From positions 12,883,004 through 12,947,003 of the forward strand of contig OY987239.1 of assembly GCA_963920705.1 (NCBI GenBank): a DNA stretch of 64,000 nt. Reading direction: 5' to 3'. How positions within the stretch are numbered: the stretch's first letter is position 1; each line of letters starts with the position of its first letter. Of the stretch, positions 19,322 through 30,527 are shown piece by piece. Under the pieces are notes generated by a model that had not been told where the DNA came from, searched no databases, and saw only the letters and a program-made list of their open reading frames with translations. The position numbers were made by a program, and so were the translations under genes. The DNA comes from Odiellus spinosus (lineage: Eukaryota; Arthropoda; Arachnida; Opiliones; Phalangiidae).

Positions 19322-19443
19322 ATTCTTCGCGCGCAGTTGCAGACTTTTAAAGTACTTAGACATCGATACGCGCAATCTAACAGAAAATAGGCTTACAAAC
19401 TAATATTAAACTTGAAATAAAAAGTATTGCTTTGAATTTTATT

Positions 19444-22400
19444 TTATTTGCGAAGAATTTCATGTTTTTCTTTGAATGTTTTGGCGTATTCCGTGTCTTT
19501 CGATACGAGTAAAAATACGGGGTTTCCGCTAGACACTTGGAATCTATATTTTATGAATAAATGTTTTACTTAGCGTCGAGGTTATGATATTTATTATGAA
19601 AAATAAAGAAACGGACCGTTCGTGAGATAAAGCTTCTCTTAAAGTAAGTTTTGGATCAACGACGACCAACTCTTTCGTTTCGTAATCTTCAAAAAAGATC
19701 TAAATTAAAAATATCAACTTAATTTCTATAATAAAGCATCTAAGAAGTGGATTCCCTGATTTCTCCCTGACCTTTAGAGCCAATTTTTAAATTCCCTGAC
19801 TTCTCCCTGACCCTTAGAGCCCATTTTTTAAAATTATCTGGCTTTTCCCTGACCTGTAAAGCCCAATATCAAAATTATCCGAGTTTTCCCTGACCTTTAG
19901 AGCCCATTTTTATAATTCCCTGACCTTTTAGCCCTATTTTAAAATTCCCTAACTGCTCCCTGACCTTTTGATCCCAAATTTTTTAAATTCCTTGACTTCT
20001 CCCTGACCTTTAGAGCCCATTTTTTAAAATTATCTGGCTTTTCCCTAACCTGTAAAGCCCAATATCAAAATTATCCGAGTTTTCCCTGAGCTTTGAACCC
20101 ATTTTTAAAAATTCCCTGGCTTCTCCCTGACCTATAAAGTCCAATTTCAAAATAATTTGTCTTCTCCCTGACCTTTAGAGCCCATTTTTATAATTCCCTG
20201 ACCTTTTAGTCCTATTTTAAAATTCCCTAACTTCTCCCCGACCTTTTGATCCCAATTTTTTTTAATTCCCTGACTTTATTAGAACAATATTTAAATTTTC
20301 CTGACTTTTTTGGTTCATTTTCAAAATTCCCTGACTTTTTTGGCCCAATTTTATAATTCCCTGACATAATTGAAGGCATGTTTGAACAATTTCTGACCTG
20401 AATTTTATTTGGTTTGTAAAAGTATTGAGGATCCCATTGTGGTCGATTTGTTTCATCGAACATGACATTCAAATGATCTTGGAATGTCGTATCTTCGATG
20501 AATTCTTGAACAAAATCGGTCTGAGCGTGCTCGGGATACAAGAATATGACTGGCCAGACTAACTGACCATCGTCATTTAAATAAACTTGAAAGTTTTCCG
20601 CAGCGGGATGAGTTTGGGCTAAAATATCAAACTCTGTCGTTTCGTCAACGTCTTTATCTCGAGTGTAGAATTTGATATTTCGATCCTAGACGAATGTTTT
20701 TTAGTTTATTTCATTATAACGATTTATTAGACTGAGCGAGTACTCGATAGAATCGAGAAACTCGATTACTGATTACGAGTACTCGATAATCAAATATGAG
20801 TACTCGAATCTCTAATTCTGTTTAGCCTTTTCCATGTTAATTAAGCAACTAAAGTGATTAATTACTCGCTAACTGATAACAAAAAACGAGTACTCGTTAG
20901 GCCTATTCAATGAGTACCCGAAATTCCAAGAAATCGTGAGATAACCAAGGCTTAACTATTCCCTAAATGTCTAAATTATAACAAAAACGAGTAATCGTTA
21001 ATCCTATCCAATGAATACACGATATTCCAATAAAGTTTAAGACAACCAAGGCTTAACCACTCAATTGATATCACAAAAGCGAGTACTCGTAATGAAATCT
21101 TTCAATACTCGCTCAGAATTAAATTACGTGTATAACAATTTAAATGTAGGATACCTGCAAAGCTATGTTTAACGCGTTTTCTTTGCTGCGTTTCTTTTCT
21201 TGTTCGATACGAAGCTTTCTATGATCTCTTTCTTGAATTTTCTTCGCAGAAATTTAAATTTTTAGTAAGAATATAATGTGTTTCGTTTAAAAACTAAATT
21301 TTTACTTTTAAATTCTTTGCTTCTTCGATTAATTTTAGACTTATTTCATTCTGGGGTTCAAACTAAGATTTAAAAATAATTTATTTTAATGAGACTATCC
21401 CTTTAATTTACGAAAAATTGACGTTTTTTACGTTAATAAAGTTAAACCCACCTGTAAAAGTTTTTCACACCAAGTTATACACTCGGGAAAACTATTTAAC
21501 TCTTTGCAAGCCTGCGCTCCTTTATAATTAACATAATTAATTAGGCCTAATCGAATCTTGATTGAATTAAAATTACGAACCTCTTAAAATTGCTTTAAGA
21601 TGATCGGGTTTGAGCTTAATAGCTTCTTCAGCGTCTCTAAGAGAACTACGATAATTTCCCAGATGAAAATGGGAAGCGGCTCTGTTCGTATATAATACGG
21701 CGTTCAATTCTTTATTATCGCAATTTTGTTTGATTCCCGCTGAATAAGCGTCTATCGCCCATCGATATTTCTTTAATTTAAAATTCTGATTACCGTCTTC
21801 TTTGTAATTAGAAGCCAGTTCTATCAATCAGGTTTGAATTAGGGATATTTTTATTTTTAAATAAACAGATAAAGGTACAATACCTTCGGCGGTATTTTCA
21901 TTTGGATCGTATTTTAATTGTTGTAAAGCTTCGACTAACGGAGGTAATTCGCAATTCTCATTAATGCTTTCAGTCCTAAAGAGCGGATGCTCTTGCATTT
22001 CCTAATAATATCGATAATTTTGAGGTAAAATTGTCAAGGTTGTAAGTAAACTATCACCAACGATGCGCTAATTAAGTTATCAAGTGTAGCGACAGCCAAA
22101 ATGCAAAAATTAATCTTACAATAGAAACAAAGCCCCCAAACATTTTAAGAATAAAAAGGAATTGATGTCAAAACTAATCAGAAGCCACATATTTTGGTAA
22201 CGGAATGATAATAACAACACCTTTCATGCGAATGTCAGTTAATGTACAAAATACCAAAGCATTTAAATCAACGAAGAATAAGACCACTCCCAAAATTATT
22301 AAATGCAACACAACATTTTTGATAATTAATTTAGGACCACTGGAGATAAATCAACATTAAAAATACGCCCACGTGCTTCAAACCCACGTGTCAGTTGGTA

Positions 22401-22582
22401 AACAAGCTTGTTTTTAAACTTTAAACCTATTGATCCAAGTGACCAAGGCTTACCGCTTCCCAATTATCTTCGGACCACCCATCAGTGTAAGGTTTTTTCT
22501 CTCTGCTATTTATAAATTCTTCTACTTCGGCGTTTAGTTTTCTAGCTAAACTTTCCCTCTCCTTATTTTTATCCTCCGTCAT
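19444..22582 (-). CDS. TTC4: Tetratricopeptide repeat protein 4 (HSP90 co-chaperone, Dpit47 type)
   Basis: Nine exons, leftward: 22454-22582, 21884-22001, 21581-21820, 21452-21519, 21306-21362, 21155-21241, 20398-20685, 19617-19699, 19444-19543; 389 aa, close to the length usual for TTC4. The acidic N-terminal helix has Trp-Ser-Glu-Asp-Asn-Trp. A three-TPR block (about residues 82-185) has Lys-Glu-Asp-Gly-Asn-Gln-Asn-Phe and Thr-Asn-Arg-Ala-Ala, matching HSP70/HSP90-binding clamps. A charged helix (exon 6) follows, then the C-terminal TTC4 domain with Leu-Tyr-Pro-Glu-His-Ala-Gln-Thr-Asp-Phe. Family members are cytoplasmic/nuclear HSP90 co-chaperones; the Drosophila homolog binds DNA polymerase alpha. 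All splice junctions keep frame. Confidence 0.92.
19745..20375. repeat. Degenerate minisatellite in a TTC4 intron
   Basis: About 16 units of roughly 36-42 bp built on attccctgacttctccctga and cctttagagcccattttt. It occupies nearly all of the 19700-20397 intron and touches the exon donor side. Confidence 0.88.
20740..21120. repeat. cgagtactcg cluster in a TTC4 intron
   Basis: About ten gagtactcg motifs, some degenerate, mixed with aaccaaggcttaac stretches. This is the same palindrome as at 18640-18840. Confidence 0.7.
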
Positions 22583-23541
22583 TAGTGTTTAATTAATATA
22601 ATTATCACGACACGAAGTTCAATAACTATTAACTGAAGAACAAATGTAGGCTTTCAACGCCAAGGATTAATTCTGGGGCTTTTAGCCAATCATAATGATC
22701 GATTCTCTCTCTTCCGTCGCCTGAGTGGTGGATATAATTTTGGAGCGGAGAACGAAATATAAATAGGCAGATGGCGCTAAAAGCCCAGCCTTTCATATAT
22801 ATTTTTTAAAAATAAATTTAGCCCGCCAATTTCAAACGTTGAAAAACTTTATTATTACTGTTAAAGGCCTATAAAGTTTTCTCAGTGTCTACTTTTCGTT
22901 GGTTTATTATTCCAAGATAAATAACTTGCAAGTTCTATCTATTAACGAGTTACTGGTATTAAAAGTAGGCCTACCTCAGCCAGTTGACGGCTTAGAAAAA
23001 AATTTGATCTATATTCAAGTACTTTTAGGAAAAAAAAAAATAGACTACAAAATTTCACTTCCAGCTTTCTATTTGCAATATTTAATTGGTCATTTTGTGG
23101 GTATAAAAGTACGTTAGCCCCTCCCCGTTATAAAACCTAATTTTAAGAAATATCTTCTTTCAGTCTTCACAAATCTGACGTAAAATGTTTATTATATTTT
23201 TTCCGGAATTTATTAACAGCCTTATAAATTAAATAAAACCAATTCTTAGGAGCACTATCGAACAATTTTTGTAGAATTAGTTAATATAAAGCCTCAGCAA
23301 AGAAAATCAAAAACAATTAAGTCACGGTAAACATATTGTTTTCGAGTAGAAATTTGAAAAGTTAACTTAATATCGCGTGTATTATGAAAACAATTGCTTT
23401 TTAAGCAGTTTATGTAGTACTTGCGCGGACAATTTCTATTAACAATACGTGTATGTTTGAACCATATTAAGAACTTCGCTTGAAATCGAATAATTCTATT
23501 TTGGTAATTCCAATGAAACTGAATTAATAATTCCGTTCGTG
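22583..23541. other. Intergenic
   Basis: Upstream of TTC4 (-) and downstream of the lipase-NACHT gene (-). A TATAAATA lies at about 22757 on the + strand with no gene attached. The open frame at 22899-23117 has no recognisable features. Confidence 0.5.
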
Positions 23542-26500
23542 TTAAGATAATAATTCAACTATTTGGGAGTGATTGTTCATAATGACGAGTTGTAATGGAG
23601 TTTCATGTCGTTTATTCTTAATTAAGGGGTTGGCTTCGTGCTCCAATAACACGCGGACTGTTTCCGAATGGCCCGCTACTACGGCTAAGTGCAATGGTGT
23701 GTTATTCTCCATATCAAGCGAGTCGATGTTGGCTCCATGTTTTAGAAGAAGCGGAACTAGATTCGCGTGGCCATACTTGGAAGCGAAATGCAAAGGCGCG
23801 CGATGAGATCCATCAACCGTATTGACATTAGCCCCTTTTGATATTAGGAGCTCAGCAATATTGAGATGACCCCGTTGCAAAGCTTTATGCAAACGGGTCC
23901 GTCCTTTTAGATTGCGAAAATTTATGTCAGCTCCATTTTCGAGCAGACAGCGAACGATTTCTAAATCTTCGGGTAAAGGAGTTGATTGATAATCTTCAAG
24001 GTCATTAATATCGGCGTACAGTTCGAGAAAGAGGTCATTAATTCCTAGGCGTCCTTCAGATGCTATTACTAATGGAGATGAATATAACTTTCCCCCATCA
24101 TTAACATCCGCTCCATGTTCGAGAAGGAGACGAACGACCGCTAGATGTCCTCCGCGTGAAGCTTGTCCTAAAGGAGGTAATCCATTTCTCCCACAGGCAT
24201 TGATATTCGCTCCTCGTTCGAGAAGGAGGCGAACAATTTCTAAATGTCCTCCGCGTGAAGCTTCACCTAAAGGACTGTATCCATCTTCTCCATCGGCATT
24301 AATATCCGCTCCATGTTCGAGAAGGAGGCGAACCACCCCAATATGTCCTCTGTCTGAAGCCTCCCCCAAAGGAGTTAATCCATAATCAGAAATTGCATTT
24401 ATGTTGGCGCCCTTCTCGAGAAGGAGACGAATGATCTCCGGGTATCCTTCAAAAATGGAAGCTACGTGTAGGGGCGTACACCCATTAAAATCTGCACCGT
24501 TGATAATGTGACGCGATATCGAACTCGAACGGCTTCGTGAACAATATTTCCAGTGAACGTCAAGTAGTGATGATCTATTTCTATCTTCGGGAATACGTTG
24601 TAACATCGACAGCGCGATATTTGTATATCGATATCTAAGGGCAACGTGCAAAGCGGTTCCTTCCGATATTGTAATAGACAGAAAAGTGGGGATTTCTGTA
24701 GGACACGTTTCAACCATAAGCTCGAACAATAGAGTACACGTGGACTCGAGCTGTTCATTCAGAAGTCGATGTAAAACTGATCCTTCGACTTCGATAAAGC
24801 AATTGAATGGATTAGAACAAAATTCCGCGAAGCTTCTCAAGATGTTTTTCGTTTCCGTGACTTTTTTTTCGGTTTTGATCAAAGATTCGAGAAATGAGCG
24901 AATGACGCCGAATTCCGGTTCCCACAGAATTGCTCTCGATAAAATTGTCAATTTCTTCGAGTTTTTCTTTAGATTTGTAGCGAGGCTTAACGCGTAATCC
25001 AACACGAAGAATTCGGCTAGAGTTCGATGTAGAAATATGGGATTAACTCCGGTATTCGTCATCAATCCAACCTTCAAAACCGCATTTTCGGTTATTTCTT
25101 TCAACTCTTCTTCCATTTCGGGGTAATCCAACTCGTCCCAAGTATTGCCAGACAGAATAATATTAAGCGCGCATTGCCGATGCATTTTTTGTATCGAAAC
25201 GTTCGCCATTTTCTTGTGATCCTCGGCGCAAATTTTGCCTTTGGTGTTTACATTTTTCTCTTCGTAATATATGTCCATTTTCCTTCGTATAAATCCTTCG
25301 TAGAGGTCAAATAAAGATACCACTTCCAATTCGTGTCGTTCGCCTTTTAGAAATTTCTCTATGACGTAATCCGCCAGCAGCACGCAATGTAACGGGATTC
25401 CCAAGAAGCTCTTCTCTTCATCGTTAATCGATTTCTCTAAAAATTCTTTCGATTCGTCGGCGTATTTTTCCAAATCTTTTTCCTCGACAGTTCCGTCGTA
25501 ACGTTTCTTCCAAATCTCGATTAATAACTCCTTGTAGTTCTCTTCCGAAAAAGGAACCATCGAGTGTGACAAAGTAAATAAGCCGTCTTCCAATCGTACT
25601 TTGGTGTGTGGTCTGGTGGTCACTACGAGTAGATCCACCTTCGTCCGTTGTAACATTTCCAACAAAATGGTCACGGTACCTTCGTAATCGGGACTAATCT
25701 CGTCGAACCCGTCGAATAATAAGACCACCCCGCCGTAAATCATTAACGCGTGTTCGAATAACTTTTTCTCGAAATCAGAGTTTAACTTCGTATCTTTACC
25801 ACGAGGTAGAATTTGTTCCAACAGGAATCTCGCCGCGTCCGAGACAGTTTCAATTCGTGTGTCGGTTCTTAGAGCTTCGGTGCAGTCGTTTAAATTAACT
25901 CTGACCACCCACTGATCGGGAAATCTAGCTTTAATCTTTTCAGCCAAAACCGAGAGAAGAGTCGTCTTTCCCATTCCAGGTATGTCCGATATTATCAGAG
26001 TTTTAATACCACCTATATTTTCTACGAGTTCGTCCTCCGAATATCCCAGCATCCATTGATGATCAATATGTTTACGAATAAGATTCAGACTGCCTCGTGT
26101 CTTGTGAATAAAGAAATAATTGCCGTAGTATTTCAACCAATGTAAATTTTTGTCCGTATTCCTGGAGAATAATAGTTCAAAATCTGCGTCAGAATTTATT
26201 ATCATAATCTTTTCCCTTTTTATTCCGTCACGCAATTTTGTTTTCTTACTCAAAATCCGATCGCTACACAGTTCTTCCTGATTAATCCCGCTAATGGCCA
26301 GGACGTCATCGTGAGTTACATCGTTAAAAATATCCTCTTTTACAATAGATTTAAACATGAACTTTCGTGTTAGGTAAATATCTCCTGATTTGGTTAAACA
26401 TTCCCCAACAATGACGTTCTCATCCCTTAAAAATCTCGCCAGAGTTTCGGCATCTACAATATCCGCCAACTGATTTAAATCCATTTTAGTCAATGTCCGA

Positions 26501-28563
26501 CGAAGGAGTTCTTCCAAGCAACGTTTGTTTCCTTGAAATACAACTACTTCTTTCTTTACTATAATTTTCTTAGTTTCATTGGTTAATTCATCCCACGTGA
26601 TTCCTTCGTCAATTATACTTTCCAAATCGTTATTAAAAATAAATGGCTCTTTTTTATCAATTATTAAAATTAATTTTAAATCGGATCTTTCCCTGACGCG
26701 ATTAATTACTCCTTGAACGAAATCTACACTTTCTGAACTTGAAAAAGAACCAGATTTACATTCGAATAAGATCAGAGCCTGATTTAACTTCTCTGACCTG
26801 ATAAATTCTGTCAAATGAAAAAATGTTTCGAAGCCGAGAAGACTTTGCAATTCGAAAGCGAACACCGTTAAGTCCGCGTTTTTGACATTAATGGTCTTCA
26901 GAGCTTTTGCCGCGGCGAAATCAGTTCCAATTTCGGCCGAAACTCGGCAAACTTGATTTTCGCTCTCTAGGAACTCGTCTAATCTTGACCAGTCGGGTTT
27001 CCGTAGCATTTCAGTTAGTCTTACCATTTTGTCAAGGTAGCTCTCGGTAAGGTCTCGATAAATCTGTTTCCTGATCTCGAAATCAGTCAAAGCCGATTCA
27101 ACTCGCTCATTCAAGTCAGGATAAAGTCGAAGCAGGGTTTTGACGTAAGGAATTAATTGTCGGATATCGGCGTTGTCGTCGCAGCTGACGGACTGATCAT
27201 CGAGAGCCAATTGCCTCAACTTTTCAATTGTCTTCTTTTTAATTTCGTCTCCGTCAAAAATTGAATTCGGCAATATTTTTAGTAGTTGGAATTTTCTTAG
27301 AAATTTTAATTCCAATTCAGCAAATACACTCGGACTGCATTGGTTCGCGCGGGTGGGCTTGGTTTGATATCGAATCGTCACGAAATCTTTCAAGATGGAG
27401 TTCTCGTTATCACTTCCGCTGGATGCTACGACTCTTAACGCGATGTCTTCGGGTTTCGGATCGTAATTTAAATCTTTGGCCCACTCGAAAAAGTCTTCGT
27501 ACTCTTTACCCAAAAATGACTTTTGTATTTTCCATATTTTCCACTGCCAAACTGACGGTTCAATTTTGGGCCAATCAACGACTTCCTTAATCAAAAATGT
27601 ATCCGAAGAATTAAATATTTCCATAATTCCATCCATACTATGCGAAGATAGGGTGTATTTGACGTACTCGTTGGATTCAATTTTGGGATAAACGCGATAA
27701 AGTCTTCCCACGTGCGAGTTGCAGCAGTTGACGAAATTGGGCGAGGAAAGGTAGATTGTGATGTCCAAGTGGTCCAAGTCGGTACTTTTACCGGAATAAC
27801 GAACGTCAAAGTCACTCGCCATTTGTCGTAGCGTTTCGCTCGATCCTGGGCTGTCGAAGACTTCGGTGTGGGCGTGGCGTCCACCATCGGGATTGGGATT
27901 CTTTAAAAAGGTCATTGTCTCGCTTTCCAGCGTCATGAACTTGAGGTAGAACGTGGTGACTTGCGCCAACCAGGCGCCCAAGGAATGACCGGTGAAATAA
28001 ATTTCGAAATAAATGTTTCTATTTTTTTCGCATTCTTTGACGGCTTCGAATATTCGGTGGGTCAAAGTGCAAGCGGCTCTCATCTGTTTAACGTATTTGT
28101 TGCGAAGAATTCCGTTCAAATCGGCTCGTAGCGCGTCCAGATTTTTGGGATTCGTTCCTCGATGGGCGATCACGATCCGACGACGGACTGGATGCCAAAA
28201 AACCGCTCCGAAGTAGCCGCGAATGGCTCCCAAAAAAGCCAAGTTATTGGCCATCGTCAGTAGTTTCCATCCTACTGGTAATTGTAAACTTTCCTCGAAT
28301 TGTTCGAGAGTTTCGTCGACTTCCTTGTTCTGATAAGCCTTGGAGGCGAAATGGGCGAAGATCTTGGGTTCTGGAAAAGCCACGTCGCTGTCCAACTGCA
28401 GTTCTTTCGATCTTTTTTCCAATTTGGTTCCTTCTTTTAGTTCGTTAACGAAATTTTCATTGCTAAATTCGAGGGTCGAATCCCAGGTCAATTTTTTGGA
28501 GTAAGGCAACTTGGGCCTTTTAGCGCTTAAGGGGCCTGGATCTGTAACCATCGCGTCAAACAC
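23542..28563 (-). CDS. Class 3 lipase / NACHT / ankyrin-repeat protein, NLR-like
   Basis: Single uninterrupted exon of 1673 aa; ATG at 28561-28563 (an in-frame Met lies four codons later). Residues about 60-320 look like a class 3 (fungal-type) lipase: Ile-Ala-His-Arg-Gly-Thr-Asn, the nucleophile elbow Gly-His-Ser-Leu-Gly-Ala with Ser194, and a Ser-His-Ser-Met-Asp near 306 that could supply the catalytic His. A long unassigned region follows. A NACHT NTPase has Walker A Gly-Met-Gly-Lys-Thr-Thr near 861-867 and Walker B Leu-Leu-Phe-Asp-Gly-Phe-Asp-Glu near 948-955. The C-terminus (about 1290-1673) has around ten ankyrin repeats. No signal peptide or membrane segment is seen. By analogy with NLRs, ankyrins would sense, NACHT oligomerise and the lipase act as effector. 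The absence of introns among intron-rich neighbours suggests retroposition or transfer. Confidence 0.9.
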   Translation of the reverse strand: MFDAMVTDPGPLSAKRPKLPYSKKLTWDSTLEFSNENFVNELKEGTKLEKRSKELQLDSDVAFPEPKIFAHFASKAYQNKEVDETLEQFEESLQLPVGWKLLTMANNLAFLGAIRGYFGAVFWHPVRRRIVIAHRGTNPKNLDALRADLNGILRNKYVKQMRAACTLTHRIFEAVKECEKNRNIYFEIYFTGHSLGAWLAQVTTFYLKFMTLESETMTFLKNPNPDGGRHAHTEVFDSPGSSETLRQMASDFDVRYSGKSTDLDHLDITIYLSSPNFVNCCNSHVGRLYRVYPKIESNEYVKYTLSSHSMDGIMEIFNSSDTFLIKEVVDWPKIEPSVWQWKIWKIQKSFLGKEYEDFFEWAKDLNYDPKPEDIALRVVASSGSDNENSILKDFVTIRYQTKPTRANQCSPSVFAELELKFLRKFQLLKILPNSIFDGDEIKKKTIEKLRQLALDDQSVSCDDNADIRQLIPYVKTLLRLYPDLNERVESALTDFEIRKQIYRDLTESYLDKMVRLTEMLRKPDWSRLDEFLESENQVCRVSAEIGTDFAAAKALKTINVKNADLTVFAFELQSLLGFETFFHLTEFIRSEKLNQALILFECKSGSFSSSESVDFVQGVINRVRERSDLKLILIIDKKEPFIFNNDLESIIDEGITWDELTNETKKIIVKKEVVVFQGNKRCLEELLRRTLTKMDLNQLADIVDAETLARFLRDENVIVGECLTKSGDIYLTRKFMFKSIVKEDIFNDVTHDDVLAISGINQEELCSDRILSKKTKLRDGIKREKIMIINSDADFELLFSRNTDKNLHWLKYYGNYFFIHKTRGSLNLIRKHIDHQWMLGYSEDELVENIGGIKTLIISDIPGMGKTTLLSVLAEKIKARFPDQWVVRVNLNDCTEALRTDTRIETVSDAARFLLEQILPRGKDTKLNSDFEKKLFEHALMIYGGVVLLFDGFDEISPDYEGTVTILLEMLQRTKVDLLVVTTRPHTKVRLEDGLFTLSHSMVPFSEENYKELLIEIWKKRYDGTVEEKDLEKYADESKEFLEKSINDEEKSFLGIPLHCVLLADYVIEKFLKGERHELEVVSLFDLYEGFIRRKMDIYYEEKNVNTKGKICAEDHKKMANVSIQKMHRQCALNIILSGNTWDELDYPEMEEELKEITENAVLKVGLMTNTGVNPIFLHRTLAEFFVLDYALSLATNLKKNSKKLTILSRAILWEPEFGVIRSFLESLIKTEKKVTETKNILRSFAEFCSNPFNCFIEVEGSVLHRLLNEQLESTCTLLFELMVETCPTEIPTFLSITISEGTALHVALRYRYTNIALSMLQRIPEDRNRSSLLDVHWKYCSRSRSSSISRHIINGADFNGCTPLHVASIFEGYPEIIRLLLEKGANINAISDYGLTPLGEASDRGHIGVVRLLLEHGADINADGEDGYSPLGEASRGGHLEIVRLLLERGANINACGRNGLPPLGQASRGGHLAVVRLLLEHGADVNDGGKLYSSPLVIASEGRLGINDLFLELYADINDLEDYQSTPLPEDLEIVRCLLENGADINFRNLKGRTRLHKALQRGHLNIAELLISKGANVNTVDGSHRAPLHFASKYGHANLVPLLLKHGANIDSLDMENNTPLHLAVVAGHSETVRVLLEHEANPLIKNKRHETPLQLVIMNNHSQIVELLS

Positions 28564-29089
28564 GTTTTAGATAATGAAGGTCAAAACTTAAAAGTGGATA
28601 ATATTTATCGTACCTTCCATATTTTCAAAAGTTAAAGTTAAAATTCGAGCCATTAATCCGACTCATTTGAATGATTTTTTTCTATAAAATATTTTAAATT
28701 CCTAATATTTTAACCAAGCCAATTAAGATCTCGGCTAAGAATTCCGAGTAATATCATTGCCATACCTAAACTGAAGACGATTCTATGGACGATAGATAAT
28801 AGGGGCCAACGCCTAAATGGATCTGACTAACAATGCCTTCAAAACATTTGACGTTTTACAGTACAAGAAAATGTATTCGACTAATTGAAGGTAGGCAAGT
28901 GTAACCCGATAAGAACTCAATCCCTTTACCTTCGCATTCGTTGGACTGATATGGGCAGAACAAAATAACTGATAATTGAAAATTAAGATAAAAGATAACC
29001 TCAAATTTATTTCGCGTGATTTTGCAATTCAATTTAAAGTTCTACTGACATGATTAAAAATGAAATTGTTCTAAGTGTTTGTCCGAGGG
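28564..29089. other. Upstream region of the lipase-NACHT gene
   Basis: No coding sequence is recognised. A leader with an intron (donor GTACGA near 28611 on the minus strand) is possible, but no acceptor gives an in-frame extension. Confidence 0.4.
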
Positions 29090-29250
29090 GGAAGTCACTC
29101 TTGATTTTGTTGTACAACTGAGTTCACGTTATTCAGCTTTGACTGTGCAAAGCGGTGCAAAGAGTTCGAACTCTTTTGAACTCTGAGTCCATCTTTGGTA
29201 GGGCTAAGAGTTCAAACATTTTGTACACCTCAGTTCTCAAGAGTTTGTTC
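29090..29250. mobile_element. Diverged copy of the 146-bp foldback M4
   Basis: Shares gtgtttgtccgaggg, aactgagttcac, cagctttgactgtgcaaag, gagttcgaactc and ttgtacacctcagttc with 35455-35600. Termini are decayed and no target duplication is visible. Confidence 0.6.
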
Positions 29251-29499
29251 TAAGGATTTGGTCTCTGAATAAACATTCCGTTAAGATGATGGGTGTGTTG
29301 GCTTTACTCAAGATGGTTTATAATAAATTGAAATATAATTTTACTTCAGTTAACCTTTAATTTTAATTCCATCCTTCTGTAAAAGGGCAGTTGGAACAAC
29401 TACTTGCTTTCTATTAATGTTTAGCATCGTTTATTAATTCGCCTTAGCTACGAACATGACTTGTTTTGGTTATTTTTAAGTGATGGGACATGAAACAAC

Positions 29500-29865
29500 A
29501 CTGTAGGGGAACCTTCGTTGATAGTATTACGAAGAATCCATTCTGGTTCCATAAGAATATGGAAGCGTAGCTTTAGCCTCTGGTACCATCCTCCCAAACT
29601 TTGTAACAAAAGTTCGTCTGCTAATTTTCCCGACATTTGTACGCTTAGATCTTTTTTCGGTCGGCTCCATTATTATTACCCAAAATATTACGTCTAGGTC
29701 GTTAGTAGCGCGGGTTAATAATATAATGTCAGGAGCGATTTACTTGAAAAATCGATTCGAAGCGGACGAACTTTCGCTACAAAGTTTGGGAGGATGGTTA
29801 TTCAATCGCGGCCCTCCCATATTCTTATGGAATTCTTATGGAACCTGAATGAATTCTTGGTATTA
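29500..29865. repeat. Inverted duplication of about 120 bp
   Basis: 29515-29620 (read on the minus strand) and 29755-29860 (read on the + strand) share acaaagtttgggaggatggt, ccatattcttatgga and a similar tail. They face each other across about 130 bp. They may be ends of an unknown element or a duplicated exon fragment. Confidence 0.65.
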
Positions 29866-30242
29866 CGATACGAGGCGCTGTTTACTTTTCTGGAAGAATA
29901 AAATGATTAAACTAAATGGGAGATTTAATTATTTAAAAAAGTCTAAAAGGAAAATTTAAATTAACAGTCGAAAATTTCAACAGGAAGATTCAATTTTATT
30001 ATTTATTTGTTTTAATTGTAATGTAGCGTACTAATCTGATTGGTAGAATTTTCCCTGTATGGAAATTCCAACATTGGCCTTCGATTCAAATATAAATATT
30101 AAAAATAGCTCGAAAATATTTCAATCGTGACTTGTCTGCTTTATATCTTGATGAATATAAATATAGAAACGGGGGTCAAGAATTTTATGGGTCGTCCCCA
30201 TGTTTCTGTATCTCTCCTATCTTAAAGGAGGGGTGAAAAAGG

Positions 30243-30523
30243 AAAATAAAGTGATACTGTCATTCATTTTCATGAACTCCAAATAAAAATTGAGTGATAT
30301 TTTCGGGTTGATCGTTAAAAAACGATTCAAAATATATATACATATCAAATAGAAACAAAATTACAACGACACTAAAACATACATTATTAAATAATCGAAA
30401 TTTATATTTTCGGAATTTTGAAAATAAACATTCCCCGCAATCTACGTCATCATTATTGTCACGTGTTTCGATATTGTATAGAGATACAGTTGATTCTCGA
30501 CCGTAATTATGTCACCAGAGTGA
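30243..30523. mobile_element. Family W element
   Basis: From taaagtgatactgtcattca through gttgatcgttaaaaaacgat to gattctcgaccgtaattatg. It matches the outer parts of 9085-10080. It abuts the TTAA element that follows. Confidence 0.75.
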
Positions 30524-30527
30524 TTAA

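Noticed and set aside
23573-28216. ORFs opposite or overlapping the lipase-NACHT gene
   Set aside because: Shadows of the 1673-codon frame; none has independent features.
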